Shown: positions 25,801 through 34,339, numbered from the stretch's first letter. The stretch is 64,000 nucleotides of DNA from DASYXW01 sp035934405 (GCA_035934405.1 DASYXW010000031.1:1-64000); one strand, 5' to 3'. Numbers and translations: made by a program. Notes: generated from the letters alone by a model not told the origin.

Positions 25801-27989
25801 GTTTCCAGTTCCTCGTTGGTGCTCTGCAGCTCTTCGTTGCTTGACTGAATCTCTTCATTGGCGGCCTGCAGCTCCTCGTTGTGCGACTCAAACTGCTCCA
25901 ACATGTCCCGCAGTTCCGACTTGCTCTGGTCGAGCTGCTGCGTCAGGTCCAGCACCTCCCGGTCTCCGCCCGTTTCCTCCTCTCCGGCGCCGCGAGGGGC
26001 CCTGGGCGCCGCCGTCTCTCGAAACAGCACGAGGAAATGGCGCCCGTTGACCGGATCAGTCCTGAGCGATCTCACCTCCAGGTTGACCTGCCGCGTGTCT
26101 CCGCCGTACGCGATGCGGATGCCTTCTTTGACGACCGTCTTGTTTCCCTCCCTGGCCTGATGCAGAGCTGTCCGCAACTCCAGCGGCAATCCCTGCCGCG
26201 CCATCTTGAGCAGCCGGAGGCTGGCCGCTCCCGCCGCCGGCTCGAGATAGGGGCCCGTGCGGCCGTGGAACTGCACGATTTCGAGATCGTCGTTCACCAC
26301 CACTCCCGCCGGCGTGTAGTCCGCCAGAAGCGTGCGGTTCACTTCTTTCTGCAAATCAAATTCGCGCCCGCCCGGCCCGGCGGGGGCCGTTGCCGACGGC
26401 CTGGCGCTGGCGTAATCGTTCACGCTAAAGTCCGCGCGCTCTTCGTGGACCTTGGGCTTTTTCGCAAAGATCTGGCCTTTCTTATCAACTAGCGTGAACA
26501 GCTCCGGAAACTCGCTCGTGCCTTCCGAGCGGCCCAGCATCAGAAATCCGTTGGCCCGCAGGGCGTAGTGGAGCATCGGCATCAGCTTCTTCTGCAGCGA
26601 CGCGTCCAGGTAGATCAGCAGGTTGCGGCAACTGATGACGTCGAGCCGCGAGAAGGGCGGGTCCTTGATAATGTTTTGTTTCGCGAACACGCACATCTCG
26701 CGCAGCGACTTGTTAATCTGGTAGCCCCCTTCGGCCTTGGTGAAGTATCGCCTCAGCCGCTCCGGGCTCACCTCGCTGACGTCGCCCTCGGAGTATTTGC
26801 CCATCCGCGCTTTTTCGAGCGCCGGATCGCTGATGTCGGTGGCAAAGATCTGAAGCCCCGTGGCGCTTCCGGCTCCTCGCAGGTATTCGAGGGCGCAGAT
26901 GGCAATCGAGTAGGCTTCTTCTCCTGTCGAACACGCCGGCACCCAGACCCGGAGCGGCACCTCCGCCGGCCGGTTGGCCATGAGCCGGGGAAAGATTTCG
27001 TGCTGCAGGATTTCAAACGTCTCGGACTCGCGAAAGAAACTCGTCACGCTGATCAGGATGTCGTGGTACAGGGCGTTCAGCTCCGTGCGGTTGTCTTGCA
27101 GGCGGCGCGTATAGTCCGCCAGGTTCTCGATGTTCTGCAGCACCATCCGCCGCTTGATCCGGCGGATGATGGTGGCCTTCTTGTAATGGCTGAAATCCAC
27201 CCCCGTGGCGGCTCGCAGCCAGATGAAAACCTTGGACAGATCGTCCACCGGCAGCGCCGCCGGTCTCTCCAGCGGCCTCCTGGCCGGAGCCACGTAAGGA
27301 TGCCGCGCGATCCTCACCAGTTCTTTGGCGATTTCCTCCGGCGGCAGGATGTAATCCACGTAGCCGGCGGCGATGGCGCTCTGCGGCATGCTGCCGTATT
27401 TCGCCGATTCGTCCTGGGCGAACGTGAACCCGCCTTCCGCCTTGATCGCCTTGAGGCCGAGCGTGCCGTCCGAGGCGGCGCCCGACAGCACCACTCCAAT
27501 CGCCTTGCCCCGTCGATCTTGCGCCAGGGAAGTGAGGAAATGATCGATGGGCAATTGCTGCCCGGCCCCGGACGGGCGCGGCATCAGGCGCAGCTTGCCG
27601 CCCAAAATGGCCATGTCGGTGTTCGGCGGAATCACGTAAACGTGGTCGGCTTTCGCCTCCGTGCCATCCGTCACCTCGGCCACCGGAAGCCGCGTCGTCC
27701 GCGCCAGCACCTCCGTCAACATGCTGTGGTGCTGCGGCGCCAGGTGCTGAATCAGCACGAACCCCATGCCGGTGTCCGGAGGCAGATGCTTCAGCAGCGC
27801 CGTGAAAGCTTCGAGACCGCCGGCGGAGGCTCCGATGCCCACGATGGGAAAGAGGGGCTTCTCCAGCCGCGCTGGCTGCTCCGGTTCCGGCTCTGCCGTT
27901 CTTGGCTCTGCCGGTTCCTCTGCCACCGGCACCTCCGGCTGAGTTTTCGGTTTGGTCCTCGGCTTGGTTTCCGGCCGCGGTGGTTCCAT
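22878..27989 (-). CDS. CheB-CheR-PAS multidomain histidine kinase
   Basis: A 1703-residue sensor kinase. ATG 27989 has a strong ribosome site (ggagggtgtggc). After a Pro/Glu-rich leader comes a CheB methylesterase domain (GIGASAGGLEAFTALLKHLP, LIQHLAPQHHSML, GAASDGTLGLKAI) and a CheR methyltransferase domain (VWVPACSTGEEAYSIAICAL, ISCRNLLIYLD). A coiled coil of repeated NEEL units (ELQSTNEELETAKEELQATN) is followed by several PAS/PAC modules. The end is HisKA_3 (LQDEERRRIARELHDSTAQV) and HATPase (IVQEGLSNVQRHS, GVGIAGMRERLKQLGG). There is no receiver domain, so it should phosphorylate a separate regulator; NarL-type ones lie on both sides. Ligands are unknown. Confidence 0.95.
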   Translation of the reverse strand: MEPPRPETKPRTKPKTQPEVPVAEEPAEPRTAEPEPEQPARLEKPLFPIVGIGASAGGLEAFTALLKHLPPDTGMGFVLIQHLAPQHHSMLTEVLARTTRLPVAEVTDGTEAKADHVYVIPPNTDMAILGGKLRLMPRPSGAGQQLPIDHFLTSLAQDRRGKAIGVVLSGAASDGTLGLKAIKAEGGFTFAQDESAKYGSMPQSAIAAGYVDYILPPEEIAKELVRIARHPYVAPARRPLERPAALPVDDLSKVFIWLRAATGVDFSHYKKATIIRRIKRRMVLQNIENLADYTRRLQDNRTELNALYHDILISVTSFFRESETFEILQHEIFPRLMANRPAEVPLRVWVPACSTGEEAYSIAICALEYLRGAGSATGLQIFATDISDPALEKARMGKYSEGDVSEVSPERLRRYFTKAEGGYQINKSLREMCVFAKQNIIKDPPFSRLDVISCRNLLIYLDASLQKKLMPMLHYALRANGFLMLGRSEGTSEFPELFTLVDKKGQIFAKKPKVHEERADFSVNDYASARPSATAPAGPGGREFDLQKEVNRTLLADYTPAGVVVNDDLEIVQFHGRTGPYLEPAAGAASLRLLKMARQGLPLELRTALHQAREGNKTVVKEGIRIAYGGDTRQVNLEVRSLRTDPVNGRHFLVLFRETAAPRAPRGAGEEETGGDREVLDLTQQLDQSKSELRDMLEQFESHNEELQAANEEIQSSNEELQSTNEELETAKEELQATNEELTTLNEELRNRNAELSTSNNDLSNVIANVTVPILILGSDLRIRRFTPAAGAVLSLIPADVGRPISDLRSTLDFPGLETMVSEAIESMGVKEREVQDRRGRWHSLRARPYKTSENRVEGAIITLIDINEVKTQATEARAYAQSIAETAREPILVLDAELRVKAANRAFLEAFQVSPEETEGRPLRELGNGQWNIARLLDLLNEILPQRTEVRDFEVDHEFPSIGCRTMLLNALQTGQGADKAPLVLLAIEDVTERKRATESLRALVESMDDVVFEIDQDGKYLNAWSANPSLFIRPREELLGHSIADFLPAESAHALLEAFGRVLRTGSAENVEYPLDMGHGRRWFIARINRIVSGKSAPQTLSLLVREITRRKEAEIALRQSEERFRAFLNNSPNPMFLKDPEGRYLLVNRAFESLSHAAREIQGKTDSELFPPEQAEAFRVHDLQVLETGEATGFEEVALYPDGPHTSLVQKFPLRDSEGKVYATGGIVTDITERKRAEIKFRGLLEAAPDAMVVVNREGKIVLVNAQGEKAFGYSREELLGKEMEILVPERFRAKHPGHRASFFGEPRVRGMGVGLELYARRKDGTEFPVEIGLSPLETEEGVLVSSAIRDITARKQAEASRAQLASIVNFSDDGIIGKSPDGVIVSWNKGAEHLYGYSAEEVIGKPVSILLPPGHPDELQQIMARLARGETVDHEETVRQRKDGKLIDVSITISPIKDGFGRLTGASTIARDISERRQAEAAIRQLSGHILRLQDEERRRIARELHDSTAQVLTALSVNLSLIQQRVAKDAEASKILTDSQALAKEASIEIRNISHLLHPPDLDAVGLAGAVRWYVTRFSERSAIAVKLEVPHDLRRLPEDAEIALFRIVQEGLSNVQRHSGSKQARVRIVQTNGEVSVEIQDKGRGMPADDLSDEKQSALRLGVGIAGMRERLKQLGGRLEIASSSKGATVKAILPSQ

Positions 27990-28106
27990 GCCACACCCTC
28001 CGCCAATGGTACTCCGCCGGGAGCGTGAACCCCCCCTGGCCGCCTCTGCTCGACGGCGGTTACGCGTGTCATTTGCTCCGGGGCAGTGCGACGCGACTCG
28101 CCGCAT

Positions 28107-28966
28107 TCGATATTCGCTCGCCGGAGGGAAGAGTCTCCCTCAGCCTGTGGCGCAAGTCAAGTTCGGATGGCCCTGAGGCCGATATCATTGCTCCCCGGCG
28201 AAGCCGTCGGGAAAGCGGCAGCCCCATGTGACCTGCAGCCCGCGGAGCGGGCGAAAGTTCGTAGCCCACGGCGCAAGAGTCTGCGTGATAACTCGTATCG
28301 GACTGCTTGCCCCGCCCCGCTGTGCGGAAAGGCTTCGCCTTTCCGGCAGGGCGGCAACCCATTGATTCTATTTTCTTGTCTTGTTCTGTCGCACGGAAAG
28401 GCTGAGTCTTTCCGCACAGCAGAGCGGCGGAGCCGCCGGTTATCAAGCCGTGGGATTCCGGTCGCAGACGCGCTTGAATCCCCGGAGGGTTGACAGGCCG
28501 CTGAAAAATCGCGCGCCGATAAGAGATGAACATGGCGGTACGCTCTTTCGGCCCTGCCCCCCGATGGCGGAATGCCCTGGCGCACCCCTTGACGCAATTT
28601 ACTACTTGACAAATCCCGAGTCTGCGATAATCTCAACCCTGCTGTGTTGTTATGACGCGTCCCACCACCGCACGCCGCCTCGAACTCGGGAACCTTCAGA
28701 AGGTAAATTCGCCTAACATTCATCCTATTAGCGAGATAGGAGGAAATCATCACGATCCGGCCCAACTCGATTATGCTGCTTATTATCAGCATTTTACAGA
28801 GAGCTTCGCAACCAGCCGCGCGAGCGACGGGATTGGGCTCCAGAAAAGAGGGTTCAAATCAAACCCATCATCGCATTTAGAATCAATAGATACGTCCCTG
28901 ACGTCTCCTGGCCGCCCGGATTCAGATTCGAAAAACAGGGGGCTCGATGACCTTTGGAAATCTGCC
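28107..28966. other. Intergenic region with repeat and possible promoter
   Basis: About 860 bases without a clear gene lie between the giant kinase and the GH15 gene. They hold the interrupted repeat at 28236-28507 and a possible promoter: ttgaca (28606-28611), 16 bases, taatct (28628-28633). Downstream, the frame of GH15 stays open from ATG 28652, but that stretch does not resemble the family. Confidence 0.4.
28236..28507. repeat. Palindromic dispersed repeat, copy 2, interrupted
   Basis: The left part (28236 to about 28277) matches copy 1 at 22766 (cagcccgcggagcgggcgaa and the gcgcaag that follows). The right part resumes near 28444 with aagccgtgggattccggtcg and the cttgaatccccggagggttg segment. 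Roughly 165 bases are inserted between. The insert has 13-base inverted arms, gctgtgcggaaag at 28319-28331 and ctttccgcacagc at 28408-28420, plus an internal hairpin ggaaaggc-ttc-gcctttcc at 28326-28344. It looks like one repeat inserted into another. Confidence 0.6.
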
Positions 28967-30844
28967 ATGTCGTATCCGCCGAGAGAGGACCACGGCATCA
29001 TTGGAAACTTGGTCACCGCCGCCCTGGTGGCCATGGACGGATCCATTGACTGGCTCTGCCTTCCCCGCTTCGATTCCCCAAGCGTCTTTGGCGCTCTGCT
29101 CGACCATCGCAAGGGCGGCCGCTTCCGAATCGCTCCGCTGGGCTCCAGCTTCACCCGGCGGCAGTATTACCGGCCCGATACCAACGTGCTCGTTACTCAC
29201 TTCGCTTCCGCCGACGGAGCGGCTGAAATCACCGACTTCATGCCGGTGACCGATCCGAAGGAAAGAGAGGCCTGTCCTCTCGTCCGGCGGGTCCAGGCCG
29301 TGCGCGGTTCAGTGGCCTTTCAGTTGGAGTGCGAGCCCGCCTTTAACTACGGTCGCGACTCGCACCGTGTCGAGATCGACTCCGCGGGCGCGGTGTTCCG
29401 CTCGAAGGCCCTGAAGGCAATGATCCTTGCCCTCTTTTCGCCAGTGCCGCTCCGCCAGGCAGGCCATGCCGTGCGGGCGCGGTTCACCCTGCACGAAGGA
29501 GAGTCGCAAGCGTTCCTCCTGCAGGCAATCTCCGCCGGCCGGAATCCGGCTCGCGCTCCCTCCGCCACCGAGCCCGAGGCCTGGCAGGCACAGACCGAGG
29601 ACTACTGGCGCAACTGGATTGCGAAGTCGGGCTGCACCGGGCGGTGGAGCGAAATCGTGCACCGCTCGGCGCTCGCCCTGGAATTGCTCGTCTACAAGCC
29701 CACCGGCGCCATTGTAGCCGCTCCCACCACCAGCCTGCCGGAGCGCATAGGAGGAGAGCGAAACTGGGACTACCGCTCCAGTTGGATCCGCGATTCTGCT
29801 TTCACCGTGTATGCTCTCTTACGCGTGGGCCTGACCGACGAGGCGGACCGGTTCGTGGGCTGGCTCCAGTCGCTTTCGAAGCAAGCCGCCCAGTCGCGCG
29901 GGTCGCTGCAAACCGTCTATGGAATTGACGGGCGGGAGACCTTGAAGGAGGAAACCCTCGGCCATTGGGAAGGCTACCGGGGCTCGCGCCCGGTTCGCAT
30001 CGGGAATGCCGCCTACGAGCAGCTCCAGATGGACATTTACGGCGAACTGATGGACGCCGTGTACCTCTACAACAAGTACGGCAATCCGATTTCATCCGAG
30101 CTGTGGAGCAGCCTGAGAGGGATGGCCGATTGGGTTTGCGACAACTGGCAGCGTCCGGACAGCGGCATCTGGGAAGTGAGAAGCCGCCCTCAACACTTCG
30201 TCTATTCCAAGATGATGTGTTGGGTTTCGCTCGACCGGGCGCTGCGTCTGGCGGCCAAGCGTTCTTTTCCGGCCGACTTCGACCGCTGGACCCGGACCCG
30301 AGACCGAATCTATGAGCAGGTGCTGAGGAAGGCGTGGAATGCGAAGCGAGGCGCCTTCGTCCAGCATTATGGCGGGACAACTTTGGATGCATCCTGCCTC
30401 ACCATGCCACTCGTGTTTTTCGTGTCCCCCGCCGACCCCAGGATGACCCAAACCCTCGACGCCGTCTGCCGGCCCGCATCGCAGGGCGGGTTGCTGTCGG
30501 ACGGCGGGGTCTACCGCTACAATTCCGGCGAGGTCAAAGACGGCCTCGAAGGGGGCGAAGGAACCTTCAACATGTGCGGGTTCTGGCTGGTCGAGGAGCT
30601 GACGCGCGCCGGGCGAACAAGCCCGGCTCGCCTCCGCCAGGCTCACCTGCTTTTTGAGAAAATGCTGGGTTAGGTGAATCACCTGGGCTTGTACTCCGAA
30701 GAAGCCCGCCCGAGCGGCGAAGCTTTGGGTAATTTTCCGCAGGCGCTCGCCCACTTGAGCCTGATTAGCGCCGCGGTGAATCTTGATAAGGCTCTTGGGG
30801 CTCAACGCCCGGGCGCCGGCCTTGGCGGCGGGATGGATGAGTAA
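28967..30844 (+). pseudogene. GH15 glucoamylase/trehalase-like enzyme, interrupted by in-frame TAG
   Basis: A glycoside hydrolase family 15 enzyme of the cytosolic trehalase/glucoamylase type. The start MSYPPREDHGIIGNLVTAAL then MDGSIDWLCLPRFDSPSVFG is the family's N-terminal domain; the catalytic domain has RNWDYRSSWIRDSAFTVYAL, NAAYEQLQMDIYGELMDAVY and SGIWEVRSRPQHFVYSKMMC. Translation as read stops at TAG 30671-30673 after LLFEKMLG. The same frame continues with VNHLGLYSEEARPSGEALGN and FPQALAHLSLISAAVNLDKA to TAA 30842-30844. That is the conserved GH15 C-terminus, so one Tyr-like codon has probably become amber. Full length would be 625 residues. Loss, readthrough or a sequencing error are all possible. 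Confidence 0.85.
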
Positions 30845-31239
30845 ACCTTTCATAATGAGAATGTTGCACAAACACATGGACGCTGGAGCAGCGACGTGCC
30901 TACGGCTACTTCCTTCTCCGGTTACAGCCTTCGCCGGATTGCTTCCGTGACGAACTACAACCTACCTTCGACTAGTCGGCTAAATGGGTCAGGTAGCGGG
31001 CGGAGTAAGGAAGGGAACGAAGCTCAGGGATGTAAGATATGGAGACTGGAATTGAGGCGCGAGAAACCCAAACACGCCCCCGAAAAGGTTGGCCGGGGGA
31101 TGAGGGATAACCGTCGGACAGCGGCGCGAGCCTCGCGACGGGCAAAGCCGTCTGAACGGACAACGGTGGCCCGCGTACTTGGACTGTGACCCACAGATGT
31201 CTACACGATCAATTAATTTCTCGGATGATCGGGACAGGC
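30845..31239. other. Intergenic region, no gene recognised
   Basis: I see no supported gene, RNA or element in these 395 bases between the GH15 gene and the small membrane ORF. Short frames exist on both strands, but none has a ribosome site together with a protein-like composition. Confidence 0.4.
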
Positions 31240-31428
31240 TCAGCGTCCGGACCCCATTACAATTGCGGCAAGCCCCGACCACAGCGCTGCGGCAATGGCG
31301 GCGATGGACAGGATCAGCATCAAGTAGCCTCGCAGGTCGACGTGTCGCACGCGAAACCGGAGCTTATGAATCGAGTGGTTCTCTTGCGCTGCAGAACCTG
31401 TCGGACTTGATTGAACGTATGTCGCCAT
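31240..31428 (-). CDS. Small putative C-terminally anchored membrane protein
   Basis: A 62-residue frame from ATG 31428 (MATYVQSSPTGSAAQENHSI). A polar N-terminus and a basic LRFRVRHVDLRG stretch precede a strongly hydrophobic helix (YLMLILSIAAIAAALWSGLA, about 36-58) and a short GSGR end. The arrangement resembles a tail-anchored or single-pass peptide. The ribosome site is weak (ggggccc). It lies divergent from the NarL regulator at 31718. A longer open frame on the other strand is compositionally poor. Moderate doubt remains. Confidence 0.4.
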   Translation of the reverse strand: MATYVQSSPTGSAAQENHSIHKLRFRVRHVDLRGYLMLILSIAAIAAALWSGLAAIVMGSGR

Positions 31429-31717
31429 GGAATGGGCCCCATAAAGAAATAGGTTGCTCGAAACAACCAATCGAGTATGTGGGCCTCTGGCCGGCCGATC
31501 AATACGGTGAATGCCTGAGTGCGTTGCGGATTCAAGCCTATGGATGGGAATCCCGGCGCCCGGGTCATTGCCGGGCTCTGCAGCGCGTCACGACGATGTG
31601 TGCCGCAGCGCACCGCCTGCATCAACGCCCCGGAAGAGCATGGTTCCTATTCTTCGGAGGATTGACGTGCTGGTGCCCAACGTATCAGTTTCCCGCAGTG
31701 CGGGTGCGAGAATAGGA

Positions 31718-32371
31718 ATGCCCGTTCGGATTCTGCTGGCAGACGATCACGAGATCGTGCGGCGCGGGTTGCGAGCGATCCTCGAAGCCCAAGCCGACTG
31801 GCAAGTGACGGACGAAGCCGCAAACGGACTTGAGGCGGTGGAAAAGGCCGAACGCACCAAGCCGGACTTGGTGGTGATGGACATCAGCATGCCGGGGATG
31901 AATGGACTCGAAGCCGCCCGACGCATCCGCTTGAGCCATCCCGGCGTGGAAGTGCTTTTCCTCACCATGCATGAATCCGAGCAGATGATCCGCGAGGGAA
32001 TCGACGCAGGCGCCCGCGGCTATCTGCTGAAGTCCGACGCAGGGATCGATCTCGTCACCGCCGTAAAGTCCGTCAGCCGCCATCGGCCTTTTTTCAGTCA
32101 CCAGATCGCAGGCCCGGATTCGCCGTCGCGAGAGGGCCGCAACCAGTCTAAAGTTCGGGGCCAGGGGCGGGCGAGCGTGCTGACCTCCCGCGAGCGCGAG
32201 GTGGTTCAATTACTGGCGGAAGGAAAGAGCACCAAGGAGGTCGCCTCCGCCCTGCAGATCGCGGTGAAGACTGCGGCCACCCACCGAACCAACATTCTTC
32301 GCAAGCTGGGTTTACACTCCATCGCTGACCTCGTGCGCTACGCCATCCGCAATCGTATCGTTGAAGTGTAG
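31718..32371 (+). CDS. NarL/LuxR-family response regulator
   Basis: A 217-residue response regulator. MPVRILLADDHEIVRRGLRA carries the acidic pocket, DLVVMDISMPGMNGLEAARR the phospho-acceptor Asp, and ARGYLLKSDAGIDLVTAVKS the conserved Lys. The LuxR helix-turn-helix is LTSREREVVQLLAEGKSTKE and IAVKTAATHRTNILRKLGL. Although the frame opens at 31511, the first 69 codons do not look coding, and ATG 31718 begins exactly at the receiver. It closely parallels the regulator at 20604, including the RPFFS/T segment after the receiver. The downstream radical SAM gene starts 70 bases later on the same strand. Confidence 0.93.
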   Translation: MPVRILLADDHEIVRRGLRAILEAQADWQVTDEAANGLEAVEKAERTKPDLVVMDISMPGMNGLEAARRIRLSHPGVEVLFLTMHESEQMIREGIDAGARGYLLKSDAGIDLVTAVKSVSRHRPFFSHQIAGPDSPSREGRNQSKVRGQGRASVLTSREREVVQLLAEGKSTKEVASALQIAVKTAATHRTNILRKLGLHSIADLVRYAIRNRIVEV

Positions 32372-32441
32372 TATTCTCGGCAGACGAGTGATGCGCGCGC
32401 TCAGGGGCATTTGTGGTCCCGAGGCCAGCGGAGAGGGCTCG

Positions 32442-33863
32442 GTGAACGTTGTACTGATCTCGACCTACGATCTCGGGCGCCAGCCTTTCGGTCTCGCTTC
32501 GCCTTCGGCCTGGCTGAAGCCACTCGGTGTATCCGTTGCCACAGTTGATCTCGCGGTTCAGGACCTGCCGCACGATACCCTCGCTGCCGCCGACCTGATC
32601 GCCTTTCATGTTCCGATGCACACGGCGACGCGCATCGCTGTCCATCTGATGCCGCGAGTGAAGGAAATCAATCCGACGGCGCACGTCTGTTTCTACGGCT
32701 TGTATGCGCCGGCCAACGGAGATTTTTTGCGGAAGTTGGGGGCTCTCACGATCCTGGGTGGGGAGTTCGAGGCGGGGTTGGCGGCTCTGGTGGAAAGGCT
32801 CGCTGCCGATGGAGAACGGCGGCCACCCGCCCCTCAAGCCGAACCCGAGGTCTCGCTGGCGCGCCAGACGTTCCAGGTTCCGGACCGCAGCGGCCTGCCG
32901 GGGCTCTCCAGCTACGCCTACTTGACGTTTGGCGACGGTGAACGCCGGACGGTGGGTTACACCGAGGCCAGCCGCGGGTGCAAGCATCTCTGCCGTCACT
33001 GCCCCATTGTGCCCGTTTATGAGGGCAGATTCCGCATCGTCCAAGAGGAAGTGGTTCTGGAAGACGTCCGAAGGCAGGTGGCGTCAGGCGCGCGCCATAT
33101 CACCTTCGGCGATCCGGATTTCTTGAACGGTCCCCGGCACGCGCTCGCCCTCGTCAGAGGCTTGCACCGCGAGTTTCCAGAGATTACCTACGACGCGACC
33201 ATCAAGGTCGAGCACCTGTTGAAGCACGCCCACCTGCTCCCGGTCCTTCGAGATACCGGATGCCTCTTTGTTACGACAGCCGCTGAGACGTTCGACAATC
33301 GCGTTCTGGAGATCTTTGACAAGCGCCACACTCGAGAAGATTTTCGGCACGTTGTCGCTCTTTTCCGCGAAGCCGACTTGGCGCTCAATCCGACTTTCGT
33401 GTCGTTCACACCCTGGACCTCGCTTGCCGGGTATCGCGATTTTCTCACTGAGATCGTTGACCTGGACCTCGTGGAGAACATCGCTCCCGTGCAATACGCG
33501 ATTCGCCTGCTCGTTCCCGCCGGCTCGAAGCTCCTTGAACGGCCGGAAGTGCTGCGTTGGGTGGAAGTTTTCAGCCAAACGGCGCTGTGCTACCCGTGGA
33601 AGCATCAGGATCCACGCGTCGATCGGCTCTATGAGGACGTGTTGGCGATCGTGAAGAGAGGCCAGTGCAAGCACGAGACTCGTGGGGAGACTTTCCTCAA
33701 AGTGTGGGAGAGAGCGAACTGGGCGAACTCTGCGGGTGCGGTGGCGCTCCGCGCCTTGCGACTGGACGAGCCTCCGGCAAGGGCCACCATACCTTATCTC
33801 AGCGAATCTTGGTTCTGTTGAGCGGAGCCTACGGAGGAGCAGTTTGCTCCGAATCTGATCTGA
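32442..33863 (+). CDS. Radical SAM selenoprotein with CUAEP tail
   Basis: A 473-residue protein if TGA 33819-33821 is read as selenocysteine. GTG 32442 (gagagg six bases before) gives MNVVLISTYDLGRQPFGLAS. An N-terminal cobalamin-binding-like fold (about 1-115) precedes the radical SAM core; Cys180, Cys184 and Cys187 in EASRGCKHLCRHCPIVPVYE form the CxxxCxxC cluster site. The end reads SESWFC-TGA-AEPTEEQFAPNLI, then TGA at 33861. C-U-A-E-P is the tail of the known CUAEP/CCAEP radical SAM family, and a SECIS-like hairpin follows. Stopping at 33821 would lose the tail. Reaction unknown. Confidence 0.85.
33836..33850 (+). promoter_or_regulatory. Bacterial SECIS-like hairpin
   Basis: A perfect six-base stem, ggagca (33836-33841) with tgctcc (33845-33850), closes a three-base loop gtt at 33842-33844. 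The loop begins 20 bases after the in-frame TGA, inside the spacing usual for bacterial SECIS elements, and has G as its first loop base. It would recruit SelB with Sec-tRNA to decode the TGA. Only structure by eye supports this. Confidence 0.65.
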
Positions 33864-33914
33864 ATGCAGTTGCCGTCGCCGCGAGGGGCAACACGGTGGA
33901 GCGCTTAACTAATC

Positions 33915-34001
33915 TGGTGCCGAAGAGAGGACTCGAACCTCCACGCCCTGTCGGGCACTACACCCTGAATGTAGCGCGTCTGCCAGTTCCGCCACTTCGG
34001 C
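33915..34001 (-). tRNA. tRNA-Leu (anticodon CAG)
   Basis: Read on the minus strand, the 87-base gene starts GCCGAAGTGGCGGAACTGGC and ends CTTCGGCACCA. The acceptor stem GCCGAAG/CTTCGGC pairs fully. The anticodon stem CTACA/TGTAG encloses loop TTCAGGG with anticodon CAG (plus-strand ctg at 33965-33967). A long variable arm (class II tRNA, TGCCCGACAGGGCGT) and the T-arm GGTTCGAGTCC follow. The terminal CCA is encoded. Leu identity fits both the anticodon and the long variable arm. It ends 52 bases from the selenoprotein stop, on the other strand. Confidence 0.95.
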
Positions 34002-34100
34002 ACACCCCGTCCTTGCAGGCGCCTCGACCTGAGGCAGAAGGACAAGCCTGTTCAACCAACGGGTACTGCCATCTTGCCATCCGCCACGGGCTCTGTCAAG

Positions 34101-34192
34101 ACAACGTAGCAGGCGGTCTCCGACCGCCGGCCTTTCTTTTCAAACGATTTCGGCGCTCAGAGAGCGCCGCTACAACAAACTGACCCACCACC
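34101..34192 (-). repeat. MITE-like element, truncated copy
   Basis: Read on the minus strand this segment matches the element at 53064-53173: it begins ggtggtgggtcagtttgttg, then has gcgctct...gagcgc and ggccggcggtcggagaccgcc hairpin segments. One terminal repeat (caaactgacccaccacc on the plus strand, to 34192) is present; the other terminal repeat is missing. The copy is in inverted orientation relative to the other. Confidence 0.65.
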
Positions 34193-34339
34193 TAGCAGGC
34201 CCAACCGCTCAAATTGCCATCGCGGGTGATTCGTCGCGCCCCTTGTGGCCTGGCAAGGAAAGGCCGACTCTTCCTTTCGGCTAGGCGGCGCGGTGTTTGA
34301 TATCATGCTCGGCGTTGCCAAAAGACCGCTTCTGCCACG

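Noticed and set aside
26568..28028. 486-codon plus-strand frame opposite the giant kinase
   Set aside because: It is antisense to conserved CheB/CheR domains; its His- and Arg-rich composition is typical of GC-rich shadow frames.
30671..30673. TAG read as pyrrolysine in the GH15 gene
   Set aside because: Family members have Tyr at this place, GH15 enzymes are not known to use pyrrolysine, and no pyl gene is in the window. Mutation is simpler.
31179..31715. 178-codon plus-strand frame before the second NarL regulator
   Set aside because: Composition is not protein-like and it overlaps the better-supported small membrane ORF on the other strand; start lacks a ribosome site.
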